Made by a program: the position numbers and the translations under genes | In this document: positions 1-11,100 of the stretch, piece by piece | Layout of the letters: every line of letters begins with the position of its first letter | Position numbering within the stretch: the first letter of the stretch is position 1 | Notes under the pieces: generated by a model | Database searches by the model: none | Seen by the model: the letters and a program-made list of their open reading frames with translations, nothing else | What the model was told of the DNA's origin: nothing | From: Nitrospira defluvii | GTDB taxonomy: Bacteria > Nitrospirota > Nitrospiria > Nitrospirales > Nitrospiraceae | Assembly (NCBI GenBank): GCA_011525625.1 | Contig: WYAX01000016.1 | Coordinates: 62,001 to 126,000, forward strand | DNA: 64,000 bases | Direction of reading: 5' to 3'

Positions 1-2
1 TC

Positions 3-461
3 CTCCAGGGGCCAGACCTGGCGCAGCTGGTGCAGTCCATTCGAGACCTGCCTGCCTTGATCGCCACAGCTGCGCAACCGCGCGCATTGAACGGGGCGCT
101 CCAGTCGCATGTAGGCATGAACAGGGCAGAGGCCTCGTCTCCCACGGCCGTCCCTGAGGGGCGCGAGGAACTGGAGCGGCAATTGGAAGGGCTCTGGCGC
201 CAGGTGTTGGGGGCGGAGCAGATCGGCCGCGAGCAGGATTTTTTTCAGGCAGGGGGAGAATCCCTTGCTGCGCTGCAGCTTCTGAATCGTGTGCAGGAGC
301 TGTACCGATTGGAGGTGTCGTTGCGGGACTTCTTCTCCGCTCCGACGATCTCGGGTTTAGCTGTAACCATTCGTGCCGCGCAGGCGTCGGGGGCGCGCGA
401 GGAAGCGGGGATCGTGCCCGTGCCGCGCGCATCGCGACGGTTGCGGAGTGTCACGGCGTAG
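3..461 (+). CDS. C-terminal carrier domain of an upstream PKS/NRPS megasynthase (partial)
   Basis: The reading frame is open to the left edge, so only about the last 150 residues are visible. They contain one acyl/peptidyl carrier domain whose phosphopantetheine serine lies in the motif FFQAGGESLAALQ, near nt 260. After the carrier there is a short PVPR-type linker and then the stop; such linkers normally lead into a condensation domain, which here is supplied by the next synthase in trans. The stretch before the carrier (LVQSIRDLPALI) does not look like the end of an adenylation domain. It resembles the C-terminal end of PKS ketoreductase domains, so the missing part may be a PKS module; this is inference from a short match. 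The gene ends 10 bp before the ABC exporter, in the same operon as the four NRPSs downstream, and probably loads C1 of NRPS1. Confidence 0.85.
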   Translation, partial: LQGPDLAQLVQSIRDLPALIATAAQPRALNGALQSHVGMNRAEASSPTAVPEGREELERQLEGLWRQVLGAEQIGREQDFFQAGGESLAALQLLNRVQELYRLEVSLRDFFSAPTISGLAVTIRAAQASGAREEAGIVPVPRASRRLRSVTA

Positions 462-471
462 GGCTGAGCGG

Positions 472-2184
472 ATGGATTTGATTCGATTCTTGCTCAAGAA
501 ATCCTGGGGTCTGATGTGCTGTTCGATCGCGGCCGGCCTGATCAGCGGGCTTGCGGGAGCGGGATTGATCGCGGTGATCCATCGAGGCATGAACGAATCG
601 CCGGTCTCGGCGTCCCTGGCCTGGAGTTTTCTTGGACTGGCAGTCGCGGTGGCCGTCTGCAAGGCCCTCTCGGAAATTCTACTCACCCGGCTGGGACAAT
701 CGACGATCTCGGAACTTCGGTATCACTTGAGCCGCCGCATCCTCGATGCGCCCCTCGGACAACTCGATCGACTGGGCCATCACCGGCTGTTGGCCGCCTT
801 GAGCGAGGATACCGACGTGATCGCGCAGGCCTATGTCCAATTGCCCCTGATCGGCATCAACGTGGCGACGACGCTGGGTTGTCTGGCCTACCTCGGCTGG
901 TTGTCGTGGCCGATTCTCTTGCTCGTGCTGAGCGTGATGACGCTCGGCGCCCTGACCTTTCAATGGCAGGAACGCAAGGCCATCGCGTTTTTCACGCGAT
1001 CCCGCGAGACCAGCGATCGTCTGTTCGGCCACTTCCGCTCGATCATGGCGGGGATCAAGGAGCTCAAGCTGCATCGCGGCAGGAGACAAGCGTTTCTCGA
1101 CGATCAACTCAGGCACACGGTGAAGGCCTATGAGCGGGACTTCGTCGGCGGCATGACGGTCTATTCCATCGCGTCCAGCTGGGGGCTGCTGTTGTTCTAC
1201 GTCGCCATCGGCACGGTCTTGTTCGTCTGGCCGTCATGGCACGCCGACTCGACGGACACCATCGTCGGGACGACGCTGGTGTTGCTGTACATGATGGGGC
1301 CGTTTTCCCAAATCGTCGAATTGCTGCCGGGCGTGGGGCGCGCCAACGTGGCGTTGAGCAAGATCGACACCCTGGGGTTGTCGCTCGCTGCTGCCACGGA
1401 CGGCGACCGGCGCGAACCAGATCGACAAGCGGAAGGGATCGGCGTCGACTTGAACCTTCGCGGGTGGACCCGGCTCGATTTGGTCAACGTCACACACCGG
1501 TATGCCCGGGAAGGCGATGAACGCCCATTTCTGCTCGGGCCCATCGATTTGACGTTCCGGCCAGGCGAGGTGACGTTCCTGATCGGCGGCAACGGCAGCG
1601 GCAAGACAACGCTGGCGCTCCTGCTCCTCGGACTCTATCCGCCGGACGGCGGGCATATTGCGTTGGACGGCGTTCCGATCGACGACAGCAATCGCGAAGC
1701 CTACCGGCAGCTGTTCTCAACCGTATTTTCCGATTTTCATTTGTTCGACTCGCTGCTCGGACTGGAGCAGGACAATCTGGATGGGGTGGCGCGGGTGTAC
1801 CTTGAGCGACTGCGGCTGGAATCGAAGGTCCGTATCGAGGGGGGGGCCTTCTCCACCCAAGCGTTGTCGCAGGGCCAACGCAAACGACTCGCCCTGCTGA
1901 CGGCCTACGTCGAGGACCGGCCCTTTTATCTGTTCGACGAGTGGGCCGCGGATCAGGATCCGTTGTTCCGCAAGGTGTTTTATACGGAATTGCTGCCCGA
2001 TCTGAAGGCTCGGGGAAAGGCGGTCCTGGTGATTACGCATGACGACCGCTATTTCTCTTGGGCCGACCGGTGTATCCGACTGGATCTCGGTCGATTGGTC
2101 GAGTCCCTCGAGGGGGCCGACCTGGCCGGGGAGCAGACATGGTCGTCGCCGTCCCGTTCGCACGGGGCCGGCACGGCTTCATAA
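472..2184 (+). CDS. Cyclic-peptide/siderophore ABC exporter, SyrD/PvdE family (fused TMD-NBD)
   Basis: This is a 570-residue half-transporter with an N-terminal membrane domain (about residues 10-300, several hydrophobic helices) fused to an ATPase domain (about 340-560). Walker A is GGNGSGKTT near residues 372-380. The signature-like LSQGQRKRLALL lies near 465, and Walker B FDEWAADQDP has its Asp-Glu at about 489-490. The DEWAADQDP form is typical of the SyrD/PvdE subfamily, which moves peptide siderophore or toxin precursors across the inner membrane. The frame extends upstream to 373, but the ATG at 472 directly after the preceding stop gives the usual hydrophobic N-terminus. No strong Shine-Dalgarno is visible, so translational coupling to the upstream gene is likely. 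Position in the operon suggests export of the acylated precursor to the periplasm, where the acylase two genes downstream would act. Confidence 0.9.
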   Translation: MDLIRFLLKKSWGLMCCSIAAGLISGLAGAGLIAVIHRGMNESPVSASLAWSFLGLAVAVAVCKALSEILLTRLGQSTISELRYHLSRRILDAPLGQLDRLGHHRLLAALSEDTDVIAQAYVQLPLIGINVATTLGCLAYLGWLSWPILLLVLSVMTLGALTFQWQERKAIAFFTRSRETSDRLFGHFRSIMAGIKELKLHRGRRQAFLDDQLRHTVKAYERDFVGGMTVYSIASSWGLLLFYVAIGTVLFVWPSWHADSTDTIVGTTLVLLYMMGPFSQIVELLPGVGRANVALSKIDTLGLSLAAATDGDRREPDRQAEGIGVDLNLRGWTRLDLVNVTHRYAREGDERPFLLGPIDLTFRPGEVTFLIGGNGSGKTTLALLLLGLYPPDGGHIALDGVPIDDSNREAYRQLFSTVFSDFHLFDSLLGLEQDNLDGVARVYLERLRLESKVRIEGGAFSTQALSQGQRKRLALLTAYVEDRPFYLFDEWAADQDPLFRKVFYTELLPDLKARGKAVLVITHDDRYFSWADRCIRLDLGRLVESLEGADLAGEQTWSSPSRSHGAGTAS

Positions 2185-2217
2185 CGTGATGGGTCTTTGT
2201 CGCGAGGAGGTGTGGTG

Positions 2218-3624
2218 ATGTCGGTTCACGTGGATGAGATGTGGGAAGCCCTCCCGACCGGTTGCGTCTCCCCCAGGGAGCTGTCGCGGGACAATCCTTA
2301 CCTGGAGCGCCAGGCCGCGCGGGAATCGAATGCGCGCAGTTATCCCCGACGACTGCCGTTGGCCCTGAGCAAGGGAAAGGGCCTGTATGTACAGGATACC
2401 GACGGCCGTAGCTATATCGATTGTCTGGCCTGCGCCGGGGCGCTGGCCCTCGGACATAACCATCCGGTCGTCGTCGAGGCGATCAACCGCATGTTGCGGG
2501 ATGGCCTGCCGTTCCAAACACTGGACCTGACGACACCCGTGAAAGACCGGTTCGTGAGTACGCTCTTCGACTGTCTGCCGCCTGCATTTGCCGAAGGCGC
2601 GAAAATCCAGTTTTGCGGACCCTCGGGTGCGGATGCGGTGGAAGCCGCCATCAAGCTTGTCAAGATCGCGCGCGGGCGCCGGACGGTGTTGGCGTTTCAC
2701 GGGGCCTATCACGGGATGACGCACGGCACCCTGGGACTGACGGGGCATCTGGCGCCGAAGGAAGCCGTGAGCGGGCTAATGGCCGACGTACATTTTCTGC
2801 CGTTTCCCTACGATTACCGTTGTCCCTTCGGTGTCGGCGGGGAAAAAGGCGTGCGACTCTCCTCGGCCTACATCGAACGGCTCTTGGACGACCCCAACAG
2901 CGGAGTCGTGGAACCGGCGGGCATGATCTTGGAAGTCGTGCAGGGGGAAGGCGGGGTCATCCCGGCGGCCGTCTCGTGGCTTCAAGAGATCCGCCGCATC
3001 ACCGCGCAACGGGGAATTCCCCTGATCATCGACGAGGTGCAGACGGGACTCGGGCGAACCGGCCGCCTGTTTGCGTTCGAACATGCCGGCATCGTGCCTG
3101 ATGTCGTGGTGCTGTCCAAGGCCGTCGGTGGGGGATTGCCGCTCAGCGTGGTCGTCTATCGACCCGAATGGGATCGGTGGACCGCCGGGGCCCATGCCGG
3201 CACGTTCAGGGGCAACCAACTTGCCATGGCGACGGGCCAGGCCACCATGGAATTCATCGTGGCCGAACGGATCGACGAACATGCGGCCCGCATGGGGGAG
3301 CGTCTCTTCGGATTGCTCCGACGGATTCAGGCCGAGTCCCGGAGCATCGGCGATGTACGGGGGCGCGGGCTTATGTTGGGCGTGGAGATTGTGGACCGGG
3401 ACGAGCCGACGGATTTCCCGGGTTGTCACCCCTGTGCTCCGGGACTCGCATCGGCGATCCAGCACGAAGCCCTGCGTCGAGGGCTGATCCTCGAGTTAGG
3501 CGGGCGTCATAACAGCGTGGTCCGTTTTCTGCCGCCCCTCATCGTGACGGCGGAGCAGATCGATACGATCGCCACCATCTTCGCAGATGCCGTGAGGGCA
3601 GCTGAACAACAACACGAGGCATGA
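2218..3624 (+). CDS. L-2,4-diaminobutyrate:2-oxoglutarate aminotransferase (class III)
   Basis: This 468-residue class III PLP-dependent aminotransferase makes 2,4-diaminobutyrate from aspartate semialdehyde with glutamate as donor. Family motifs are AGALALGHNHPVV near the N-terminus, FCGPSGADAVEAA (cofactor phosphate region), IIDEVQTGLGRTG with the PLP-ring Asp, and VVLSKAVGGGLP with the Schiff-base lysine at about K301. The TLDLTTPVKDRF stretch is typical of the Dab/PvdH branch. The frame opens at a TTG at 2197, but a clear AGGAGG at 2205-2210 sits 7 bp before the ATG at 2218, which I take as the start. Three adenylation domains in this operon carry a Dab-type code (DIWELTADD), so this gene probably supplies three residues of the product. 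It overlaps the acylase gene by 4 bp. Confidence 0.92.
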   Translation: MSVHVDEMWEALPTGCVSPRELSRDNPYLERQAARESNARSYPRRLPLALSKGKGLYVQDTDGRSYIDCLACAGALALGHNHPVVVEAINRMLRDGLPFQTLDLTTPVKDRFVSTLFDCLPPAFAEGAKIQFCGPSGADAVEAAIKLVKIARGRRTVLAFHGAYHGMTHGTLGLTGHLAPKEAVSGLMADVHFLPFPYDYRCPFGVGGEKGVRLSSAYIERLLDDPNSGVVEPAGMILEVVQGEGGVIPAAVSWLQEIRRITAQRGIPLIIDEVQTGLGRTGRLFAFEHAGIVPDVVVLSKAVGGGLPLSVVVYRPEWDRWTAGAHAGTFRGNQLAMATGQATMEFIVAERIDEHAARMGERLFGLLRRIQAESRSIGDVRGRGLMLGVEIVDRDEPTDFPGCHPCAPGLASAIQHEALRRGLILELGGRHNSVVRFLPPLIVTAEQIDTIATIFADAVRAAEQQHEA

Positions 3625-6008
3625 TGACCGGGCGCCGTCTCTTCGCCATTGCTATCGGGAGCATGGTCGCCGGAGCCGCCGTGCTCTGGCTGGTCTGCTC
3701 CGCTTCGCTGCCGGTTCGCGACGGCGCCTTGACGCTTCCGGGATTGCAGGCGCCGGTGGCGGTGGCCTTCGACGGGTATGGCACCCCGACCGTGACCGCC
3801 GAATCCCGCGTCGATGCGTTCCGGGTGCTTGGTTATGTGACGGCTCAGGACCGTCTCTTTCAGATGGATCTCCTGCGTCGCACAAGCGCGGGACGGTTGG
3901 CCGAGATCTTCGGCGACCAGGCCGTGCCGATCGATGTCAAACAGCGCCGGCTCGGTCTGTCGAGGGTGGCGGAAGCGGTGCTGCGGAGGCTCCCCGCGGA
4001 TCAGTCGGCCGTGCTGTCGGCCTACGCCGAGGGCGTGAATACGTTTCTGGAGGAGATGAGGATCCCGCCGTTCGAATGTCTCGTGCTGGCCTACCGTCCG
4101 ACCCGATGGGAGCCGACAGACAGTCTCCTGGTCGTTTTGGCGATGTTCCAGATGCTGAACGGTTCCGAGGACGATGAACGGATGCGGACCGTGATGAAGG
4201 CCTCGCTGCCGGAAGATGTCGCGGGATTTCTGCTCCCTTCGCTCGACCCGTACACGGCACAGCTGCTGAGGGGAGGGAGTCGTCATGAGATGCCGGCTCC
4301 GGTACCGGTGGAAGCCTTGGCCGCACTTCGCCGGACAGGGGCGCAGAGCCGCTCGTCGCAGATGTCGATGGTGCCGAGCCGGAAACGGGAGATCGGCTCG
4401 AACGCGTGGGTCGTGGGACCGACAAAAACTGCGGACGGCAGAGCCATCCTGGCGAACGACATGCATCTCGATGTGGGAGTGCCCAACATCTGGTATCGAG
4501 TTCAGTTGCGCTACGGGAGGAGTGAACTCAGCGGAGTCGTGGTGCCCGGCATTCCGGTTGTCATTGCCGGTTCCAACGGGTCGGTGTCCTGGGGCCTCAC
4601 GAACGTCGAAGGGGATTTTCTGGATCTCGTACGCCTCGAACTCAACCCGCAGAATCCGAACGAGTATGCCACGCCAGAGGGGTGGGAGCGGTTCATTCAG
4701 CGCCAAGAGCGCATTGCCGTCAGCAGCGGTCCTGATCGGATCGTGGACATTCAGGAGACGCGTTGGGGACCTGTGGCGGAGGAGCCGTTGATGGGAGAAC
4801 CGGTCGCACTCCGTTGGACGGCCTTGGATCCGGAAGCGGTGGATCTCGGCTTGCTTCACATGGACCAGGCCCGTTCAGTTTGGGATGGCATCGCCGTCGC
4901 CACGCGGGCGGGAACGCCGCCGAACAATATCCTCTTGGCAGATGCCGGTGGGCACATTGCCTGGACCTATATGGGAAGAATTCCAATCCGGCGTGGCCTG
5001 GATGGCTCGGTCAGCCAGTCCTGGTCCGATGGACGGACTGGATGGAGTGGGTTCATTCCGCCGGACGAACTTCCCCGGATCGTCGATCCTCCCTCCGGGT
5101 ACCTCGTAAGCGCCAATCACCGTATGACGGACGAGACCTACCCCTACGTCATCGGCCACGCGTATGCGAGCGGGTACCGTGCCGTTCGTATTACGGAACG
5201 ACTGCGCGGCATGGAGCGAATTCGAGAGCAGGACCTGCTGGCGCTCCAATTGGATACGACGACTCAGGTCTACGACTTCTACCGCGACCTGTTGCGAGGC
5301 CTGCTCACCGATGACGTGATCGCCCGACGCCCAGAGCTGGCGGACGCGCGCCAGGCCGTCGACAGGTGGGATGGACGGGCAGACAAGGACAGTCGTGGAT
5401 TCGCCTTGCTGGTCATGTTTCGCCGAACTCTTGGGGCCTCCGTCTTCGCTCCGTTTCTCCAGGGCTGTCGAGAGAAAGACGCCGGGTTCGTGTTCGACGG
5501 CGATCTCGATACACCGCTCAGAAGTCTGCTTGTGGAGCAGGCGCTTGCCACGTTGCCGGACCCTGTGACGTTTGCGGACTGGCCGTCATTCCTCCTTCAT
5601 GAATTGGCTGAGACCGTCGCAGTCCTCAAGGCGGACTATGGGATCTTGCGTCTCGACGATCTGGCCTGGGGCATGGCGAATCGAGTGCGTATGACCCATC
5701 CGCTCAGTGAGGCCCTTCCGGTCGTGGGACGATGGTTGGACATGGGGGACGACGCCGTCTCCGGCTGCGGGCCCTGTGTGCGCGTGCAGAGCGGGAGTTT
5801 GACCGCCAGTGAACGGATGGTGGTCTCACCGGCGCACCATACGGACGCGTTGTTTCATATGCCGGGCGGCCAGTCCGGGCATCCGCTCTCAGCGCACTAC
5901 CGCGATCAGCAACGCAACTGGAGTCAGGGCCTTCCGACCTCGTTGCTGGCCGGAACACCGATCCAGACACTGAAGTTTTCGCCGGAGAGTCGTGCCACTC
6001 GATTGTAA
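3621..6008 (+). CDS. Ntn-hydrolase acylase, penicillin acylase/PvdQ family
   Basis: This 795-residue protein has the layout of penicillin-acylase-type Ntn hydrolases. It has an N-terminal hydrophobic export segment (residues 5-27), an alpha chain, a spacer, and a beta chain whose nucleophile is the serine at about S260, in the motif [11 protein letters not shown]. The Gly-Ser bond before it is the expected autocleavage point. Other family blocks seen include ILANDMHL and [15 protein letters not shown]. In pyoverdine producers the homologue PvdQ removes the fatty acyl chain of the precursor in the periplasm. The same role here is inferred from the operon context: exporter upstream and NRPSs downstream. 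It starts in a 4-bp ATGA overlap with the aminotransferase, so the two are translationally coupled. An alternative start is the ATG at 3624. Confidence 0.88.
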   Translation: MMTGRRLFAIAIGSMVAGAAVLWLVCSASLPVRDGALTLPGLQAPVAVAFDGYGTPTVTAESRVDAFRVLGYVTAQDRLFQMDLLRRTSAGRLAEIFGDQAVPIDVKQRRLGLSRVAEAVLRRLPADQSAVLSAYAEGVNTFLEEMRIPPFECLVLAYRPTRWEPTDSLLVVLAMFQMLNGSEDDERMRTVMKASLPEDVAGFLLPSLDPYTAQLLRGGSRHEMPAPVPVEALAALRRTGAQSRSSQMSMVPSRKREIGSNAWVVGPTKTADGRAILANDMHLDVGVPNIWYRVQLRYGRSELSGVVVPGIPVVIAGSNGSVSWGLTNVEGDFLDLVRLELNPQNPNEYATPEGWERFIQRQERIAVSSGPDRIVDIQETRWGPVAEEPLMGEPVALRWTALDPEAVDLGLLHMDQARSVWDGIAVATRAGTPPNNILLADAGGHIAWTYMGRIPIRRGLDGSVSQSWSDGRTGWSGFIPPDELPRIVDPPSGYLVSANHRMTDETYPYVIGHAYASGYRAVRITERLRGMERIREQDLLALQLDTTTQVYDFYRDLLRGLLTDDVIARRPELADARQAVDRWDGRADKDSRGFALLVMFRRTLGASVFAPFLQGCREKDAGFVFDGDLDTPLRSLLVEQALATLPDPVTFADWPSFLLHELAETVAVLKADYGILRLDDLAWGMANRVRMTHPLSEALPVVGRWLDMGDDAVSGCGPCVRVQSGSLTASERMVVSPAHHTDALFHMPGGQSGHPLSAHYRDQQRNWSQGLPTSLLAGTPIQTLKFSPESRATRL

Positions 6009-6042
6009 CGTCGCAGCTCACTCACAACCCACAGGAGGCGTC

Positions 6043-6288
6043 ATGGGACAGGACGAACAGGAAGACACAACGATCTACAAGGTGGTAGTCAATCATGAGG
6101 AGCAGTATTCCATTTGGCCTTCCTATCGCGATAACCCGCTGGGCTGGAAGGATGCGGGCAAGACCGGCCTGAAAGACGAATGTCTGGCCTACATCAAGGA
6201 AGTCTGGACGGATATGCGGCCGCTGAGTCTGCGCAAGTGGATGGCGGAGCAGACTGAGCAGACGGAAAACCAGGCGGCGCCATGCTGA
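6043..6288 (+). CDS. MbtH-family NRPS activator protein
   Basis: This 81-residue protein carries nearly the whole MbtH signature: [29 protein letters not shown] and SLRKW, including the three conserved tryptophans. MbtH proteins bind adenylation domains and help them fold and activate amino acids. This one presumably serves the eight A domains encoded downstream. The frame is open from 5992, but AGGAGG at 6033-6038 places the start at ATG 6043. The last 7 bp overlap the thioesterase gene. Confidence 0.96.
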   Translation: MGQDEQEDTTIYKVVVNHEEQYSIWPSYRDNPLGWKDAGKTGLKDECLAYIKEVWTDMRPLSLRKWMAEQTEQTENQAAPC

Positions 6289-7043
6289 CCACGACCGATC
6301 GCCGCCCGTGGTTGGTGACGTGCCGCCCGGGGACCGGTCTTCGCCTGATCGGCTTTCCCTATGCCGGAGGCGGCCCATCCCTGTTCCGTTCGTGGCCCTC
6401 CGACCTGTTGCAGGACATCGAGCTCTGCGCGGTGCACCTGCCGGGCCGGGAGGCCAGGATGAAGGAGGAGCCGATCGGAGACCTGCATCGCGCGGTCGGG
6501 GAGCTGGTCGAGGCGATTGAGCCGGTCTGTGACAGACCCCTGGCCCTGTTCGGCCACAGCATCGGCGGATTGCTCGCCTTTGAATGCGCCCGTGAGTTGC
6601 GCCGCCGCTTCGGCATCACTCCCGTCCATCTGTTCGTGTCGGGCTGTCCTGCTCCGCAGCTGCGCGACCACGACCGGCTCTTCGATCTTCCCGACGAGGA
6701 ATTTCTGGAACGGATGAGGCGGTTCAACGGGACGCCGCGCGAAATCCTGGAGCATGCCGAACTGATGGAATTGATGCTGCCGGCGCTGCGCGCCGATTTT
6801 TCGTTGCGCGATACCTACGTCCATCACGAGGCCCCGCCCCTGAGCTGTCCGATCACCGCCTTTGGCGGCATGGCGGATGACGCGGTCGGAGCCGCCAAGC
6901 TGGAGCCGTGGAGGGAGCACACCGCGGACGGGTTTCAATTGTGGTTGTTTCAAGGGGATCACTTCTTCATCCGGACCGCGCAATCGGTCGTGGCGGAGAC
7001 GGTGACGTTCGTTCTGCAACCCTACATCCAGACGCGACGGTGA
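6282..7043 (+). CDS. Type II (editing) thioesterase of the NRPS operon
   Basis: This 253-residue alpha/beta hydrolase is of the GrsT/RifR type. The N-terminal block [18 protein letters not shown] is characteristic of the family. The nucleophile elbow is FGHSIGG with S93, the catalytic His lies in QGDHFFI at about H227, and an Asp is available in the [10 protein letters not shown] segment. Such stand-alone thioesterases clear stalled or wrongly primed carrier domains rather than releasing the product, which here is done by the domain at the end of NRPS4. It overlaps mbtH by 7 bp, so both are co-translated. Confidence 0.93.
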   Translation: MLTTTDRRPWLVTCRPGTGLRLIGFPYAGGGPSLFRSWPSDLLQDIELCAVHLPGREARMKEEPIGDLHRAVGELVEAIEPVCDRPLALFGHSIGGLLAFECARELRRRFGITPVHLFVSGCPAPQLRDHDRLFDLPDEEFLERMRRFNGTPREILEHAELMELMLPALRADFSLRDTYVHHEAPPLSCPITAFGGMADDAVGAAKLEPWREHTADGFQLWLFQGDHFFIRTAQSVVAETVTFVLQPYIQTRR

Positions 7044-7092
7044 TGCGGCGGATCGACCCTGTCCCCGTCAACCTGAAGCCGGAGGTACCACG

Positions 7093-8127
7093 ATGAATCA
7101 TGAAAGAGGAACGTCCTGTGCGCCGCTCGCCGGCGTCAATGGCAGTCTGCAGGAGCAAGGGGGACTGACGGCCGAGCCGCTCACGGCCGACGGCCGTCTG
7201 CCCTGCGTCGTGACGCCCACGGAAGACCGTCGATTGGATGAGTATTTCGAGGCGGCCCGTTACTATGCGAACACCTTGCTACCCTCCTGCGGAGGCTTGC
7301 TGTTTCGCGGCCTGCCGGTTCGCTCCGTTCACGACTTCGAATCCTTCGTGAGTGCCTTCACGGCCTCCCTCGTGTCTTATGAATTCGGTTCCACGCCGAG
7401 ATCGCAAGTCCAGCGGCACGTCTATACCTCGACGGAATATCCGCCGCACCAACACATTCCGCTGCACAACGAACAGGCCTACACCAGGGAATGGCCGATG
7501 AAGATCTGGTTCTACTGCGGTCATGCGCCCGTCGAAGGCGGATATACCCCGATTGCGGATAGCCGTGAGGTCTATCGATGCATACCGGCCCGCATTCGCG
7601 AACGGTTCGCCGAAAAGCAGATCATGTACGTCCGCAACTACGGAAACGGCTTGGACGTGCCGTGGCAAAAAGTGTTCAACACCCACGAACCAGCGGTCGT
7701 GGAACAATTCTGCCGCGACAACGACATTCACTACGAGTGGAAGGAAGACGGCGAATTGCGAACCAGGCAAGTGGCGCAGGCGGTCGCGACCCATCCTCGC
7801 ACGGGCGAACGGGTGTGGTTCAATCAGGCTCACCTGTTTCATGTCTCGAATCTGGATCCTGCAGTGCGCGAGGCCCTGTTGGCCGTCGTGTCGGAAGAGG
7901 ACCTTCCCAGAAACGCCTGTTACGGCGACGGGAGCCCGATCGAAGCCGATCTTCTCGATGAAATTCGAGACGTCTACCGGAGCCTTGCCGTCCAATTCGC
8001 CTGGCAGCAAGGCGACGTGATGATGCTCGACAACATGCTGGCCGCCCACGGCCGGACGCCGTTTACCGGGCGCCGGCAGATCCTCGTCGCCATGGCCGAA
8101 CCGAGGGGAGCCCAAGGTCCATGCTGA
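7093..8127 (+). CDS. Stand-alone Fe(II)/2-oxoglutarate beta-hydroxylase, SyrP/TauD-like
   Basis: This 344-residue protein is of the TauD/SyrP superfamily. The iron-binding facial triad can be read as H125-x-E127 (PLHNEQAY) and H319 (NMLAAHGR), with the 2-oxoglutarate-binding Arg at R327/R328 (FTGRRQI). It is clearly related to the hydroxylase domain fused to NRPS3: shared blocks include YPP, EGGxTPI and MYVRN. Enzymes of this type in siderophore clusters hydroxylate the beta carbon of carrier-bound aspartate, and stand-alone members have been linked to L-erythro beta-hydroxy-Asp. The likely target here is one of the two Asp modules, possibly module 5 of NRPS3; this is inference. The gene ends in a 7-bp overlap with NRPS1. 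Confidence 0.9.
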   Translation: MNHERGTSCAPLAGVNGSLQEQGGLTAEPLTADGRLPCVVTPTEDRRLDEYFEAARYYANTLLPSCGGLLFRGLPVRSVHDFESFVSAFTASLVSYEFGSTPRSQVQRHVYTSTEYPPHQHIPLHNEQAYTREWPMKIWFYCGHAPVEGGYTPIADSREVYRCIPARIRERFAEKQIMYVRNYGNGLDVPWQKVFNTHEPAVVEQFCRDNDIHYEWKEDGELRTRQVAQAVATHPRTGERVWFNQAHLFHVSNLDPAVREALLAVVSEEDLPRNACYGDGSPIEADLLDEIRDVYRSLAVQFAWQQGDVMMLDNMLAAHGRTPFTGRRQILVAMAEPRGAQGPC

Positions 8128-11100
8128 TGCCCCAGGATCGCGCACAAGAGCCGGCGGCGGAAGCGGAACAGTATCTGTTTCCGATGAGCTTCGGGCAACG
8201 GCGGTTGTGGTTCCTGTCGCAGTTGGAACCGGACAGCGCCTCCTACAACACGGCCATCGCGGTGCGGATGGAAGGGCGGGTGGATCGGGAGATCCTCCTG
8301 GACTGTTTCAATCGCATCGTGGCACGGCACGAGGTCTTGCGCACGACCTTCGGGTCGGAGGAGGGCGAACCGGTCCAGATCGTGGCGGCGGCCGGTCATG
8401 TGACCTTGGAATGCGACGTTGTGGAGAATCGACCGGAGGCCGTACGACAGGCCGCGCGCGAGGAAGCGCAGCGTCCGTTCGATCTCGAGCGTGGCCCGCT
8501 GTTGCGGCTGCGCCTGTTCGATCTCGCAGAACACGACCATCTGCTGGTGGTCACGTTGCACCATATTGTGTGCGACGGCTGGTCTGCGCAGATCCTGGCG
8601 CGTGAATTCGCCCGACTCTACGCCGCGGCGGTAATCGGGATCGAGTCACCCCTCCCGACACTGCCGATCCAATATGCCGATTATGCGGAATGGCAGCGCG
8701 GGTGGCTGCAAGGGGAGGTCCTGGAGCGGCAGCTGGCCTATTGGAAGAAACAGTTGGCCGGGGACTTGCCTGTTATCGCGTTGCCCACCGACCGCCCGCG
8801 TGGATCCGTTCAAACCTCGTCGGGGAGCCGGTATGACTTCGCCATCCCGACGTCCATCGCAGCGGGCCTGCGGGACCTCAGCCGCCGGCACAACGTGACC
8901 CTGTTTATGACCCTGTTGGCCGCATTTCAGACCTGGCTGATGCGCTACACGGGCCTCGAGGATATCTGTGTCGGGACACCCATCGCCTGCCGGACGAAAC
9001 GCGAGACGGAAGAGCTTATCGGCTTTTTCGCGAATACCCTTGTGCTGCGGACGAACCTCTCGCACAACCCCACGTTCCCCCAACTGCTCGAACGGGTCCG
9101 GGAAGTCGTCATCGGCGGGCAAGAGCATCAGGAACTGCCGTTCGAAGAGCTGGTGGATACGCTGAAACCGGCGCGAGCCCTGAGTCATTCTCCCTTGTTC
9201 CAAGTGTTGTTCGTGCTCCAGACCACGCTGAACGAAGCCCTGTCGCTTCCCGGGTTACTGGTCGAGATTACGGAGGTGGATACCTCGGCCGCCAAATTCG
9301 ATCTGTCGTTGGACATGGCCGAAACGGAGACGGGCTTGGAAGGAGTCTTCGAATACAACACCGATCTGTTCGATGAGCAGACCATCGCCCGCATGGCCGA
9401 ACACTTTCAGACCCTGTTGGCCGGCATCTGCGCGCAGTCGGATCGCAGGCTGAACGAACTCCCGTTCCTTTCGCCGGAAGAGCAGGTGCAGGCGCTGTTG
9501 GTCGGGCCGGAGCCTTCCGTCGAGGCGGCGGGATTCTCCGACTTTGCCGCGGCCTTTGAGGCACAGGTGGAGCGGAGCCCGGACGCCGTCGCCGTCGAGT
9601 GCCGGGGAGTGACGCGAACCTATGCGGAGCTGAACGGGGAGGCCGATCGGATTGCCCATGCACTCTCGACCGTCGGCGTGGGGCCGGATACGGTCGTGGC
9701 GCTGTTGTTGGATCGCGGCATCATGTTGCTGACGGCCATCGTGGGAGTATTGAAAGCGGGCGGCGCATATCTGCCGCTGGACCTCACACATCCGGCGGCT
9801 CGCTGGAACGAAGTCATGGCCTCAAGCGGAGCCCGCGTGGTGGTGACGAGCGAGTCCGCGCGCGCCTTGCTTCTGGAGGCCAGTCCGCTGGTGTCGTCGG
9901 GAGCCGTCGCGTTGGTCACCATCGACGGCCTTGGAAGCATGGGCCCCGCTTCGTGTGCGACTCCCCGCTGTTCGCCCGATCAGTTGGCCTACATCATCTA
10001 TACCTCAGGCTCGACCGGCAGTCCCAAGGGGGCCATGGTTACGCAACGGGGCTTGATGAACCACCTCTGGAGCAAATGCGAATCGTTGGGGCTTGGCTCG
10101 TCGGATGTGGTGGCGCAGACCGCCTCTCCCTGTTTCGATATCTCCGTCTGGCAACATCTCGCCGCGCTCTTGTGCGGGGGGCGAACGCTGATCGTCCCTG
10201 AGGACGTGGCGCGCGATCCCTCGCGCCTGCTGCATCACCTTGACGAGGGCAAGGTCACCGTGGTCGAGACGGTACCGATCCTGCTCAAGGGTATGTTGGA
10301 CAGCCAGGAGACGGCCACCCTCCGACCGTTGCGCTGGTTATTGCCGACCGGCGAAACCCTGCCGCCGCAGCTCTGCCGGGAATGGCTCGAGCGCTACCCC
10401 GGCATTCCGCTGGTGAACGCCTATGGCCCGGCCGAATGTGCGGACGATGTCGCCACGGCGACGATCGCCGTCCCGCCGACGGCCGACGATGTCTGCATGC
10501 CGATCGGACGCGCCATTCGAGGCATACGACTCGTCGTCGTAGATCGCTGGTTGGCGCCGGTGCCGGTCGGGGTACCCGGCGAATTGTGTATCGGCGGCGT
10601 CGGTGTCGGGCGCGGCTACATCAACGACGCGTCACGTACGGCTGCGGTGTTCGTCCCGGATCCGTTCGGGCCGGAGCCCGGCGCGCGGCTGTATCGCACC
10701 GGTGACCTGGTGCGCTTGCGGCGCGACGGGAATCTGGAATTCCTCGGGCGAGTCGACCATCAAATCAAACTACGTGGCGTGCGGATCGAACCGGAAGAGA
10801 TCGACGCTCGTTTGCGATCGTTACCCGGCATTCGGGACACGGTCACGGTCTTGCGAGAGGACCGTCCTGGCCAAAAACGGCTGGTGGCGTATGTGGTGGC
10901 GTCAGACGATCCTTCGCCCTCTGTCGAGGCGTGGCGCGGTGCCCTGCGGCGGCAACTCCCCGAGGCGATGATTCCATCACAGTTCCTGTGTGTGGAAGTC
11001 ATCCCTCGCACGGCAAACGGCAAAGTCGATCGATTCTCCTTGCCGAAGCCACCGGAAGGGAGCGGCGGGGAGTATGTGCCTCCACGCGATGCCGTCGAAG

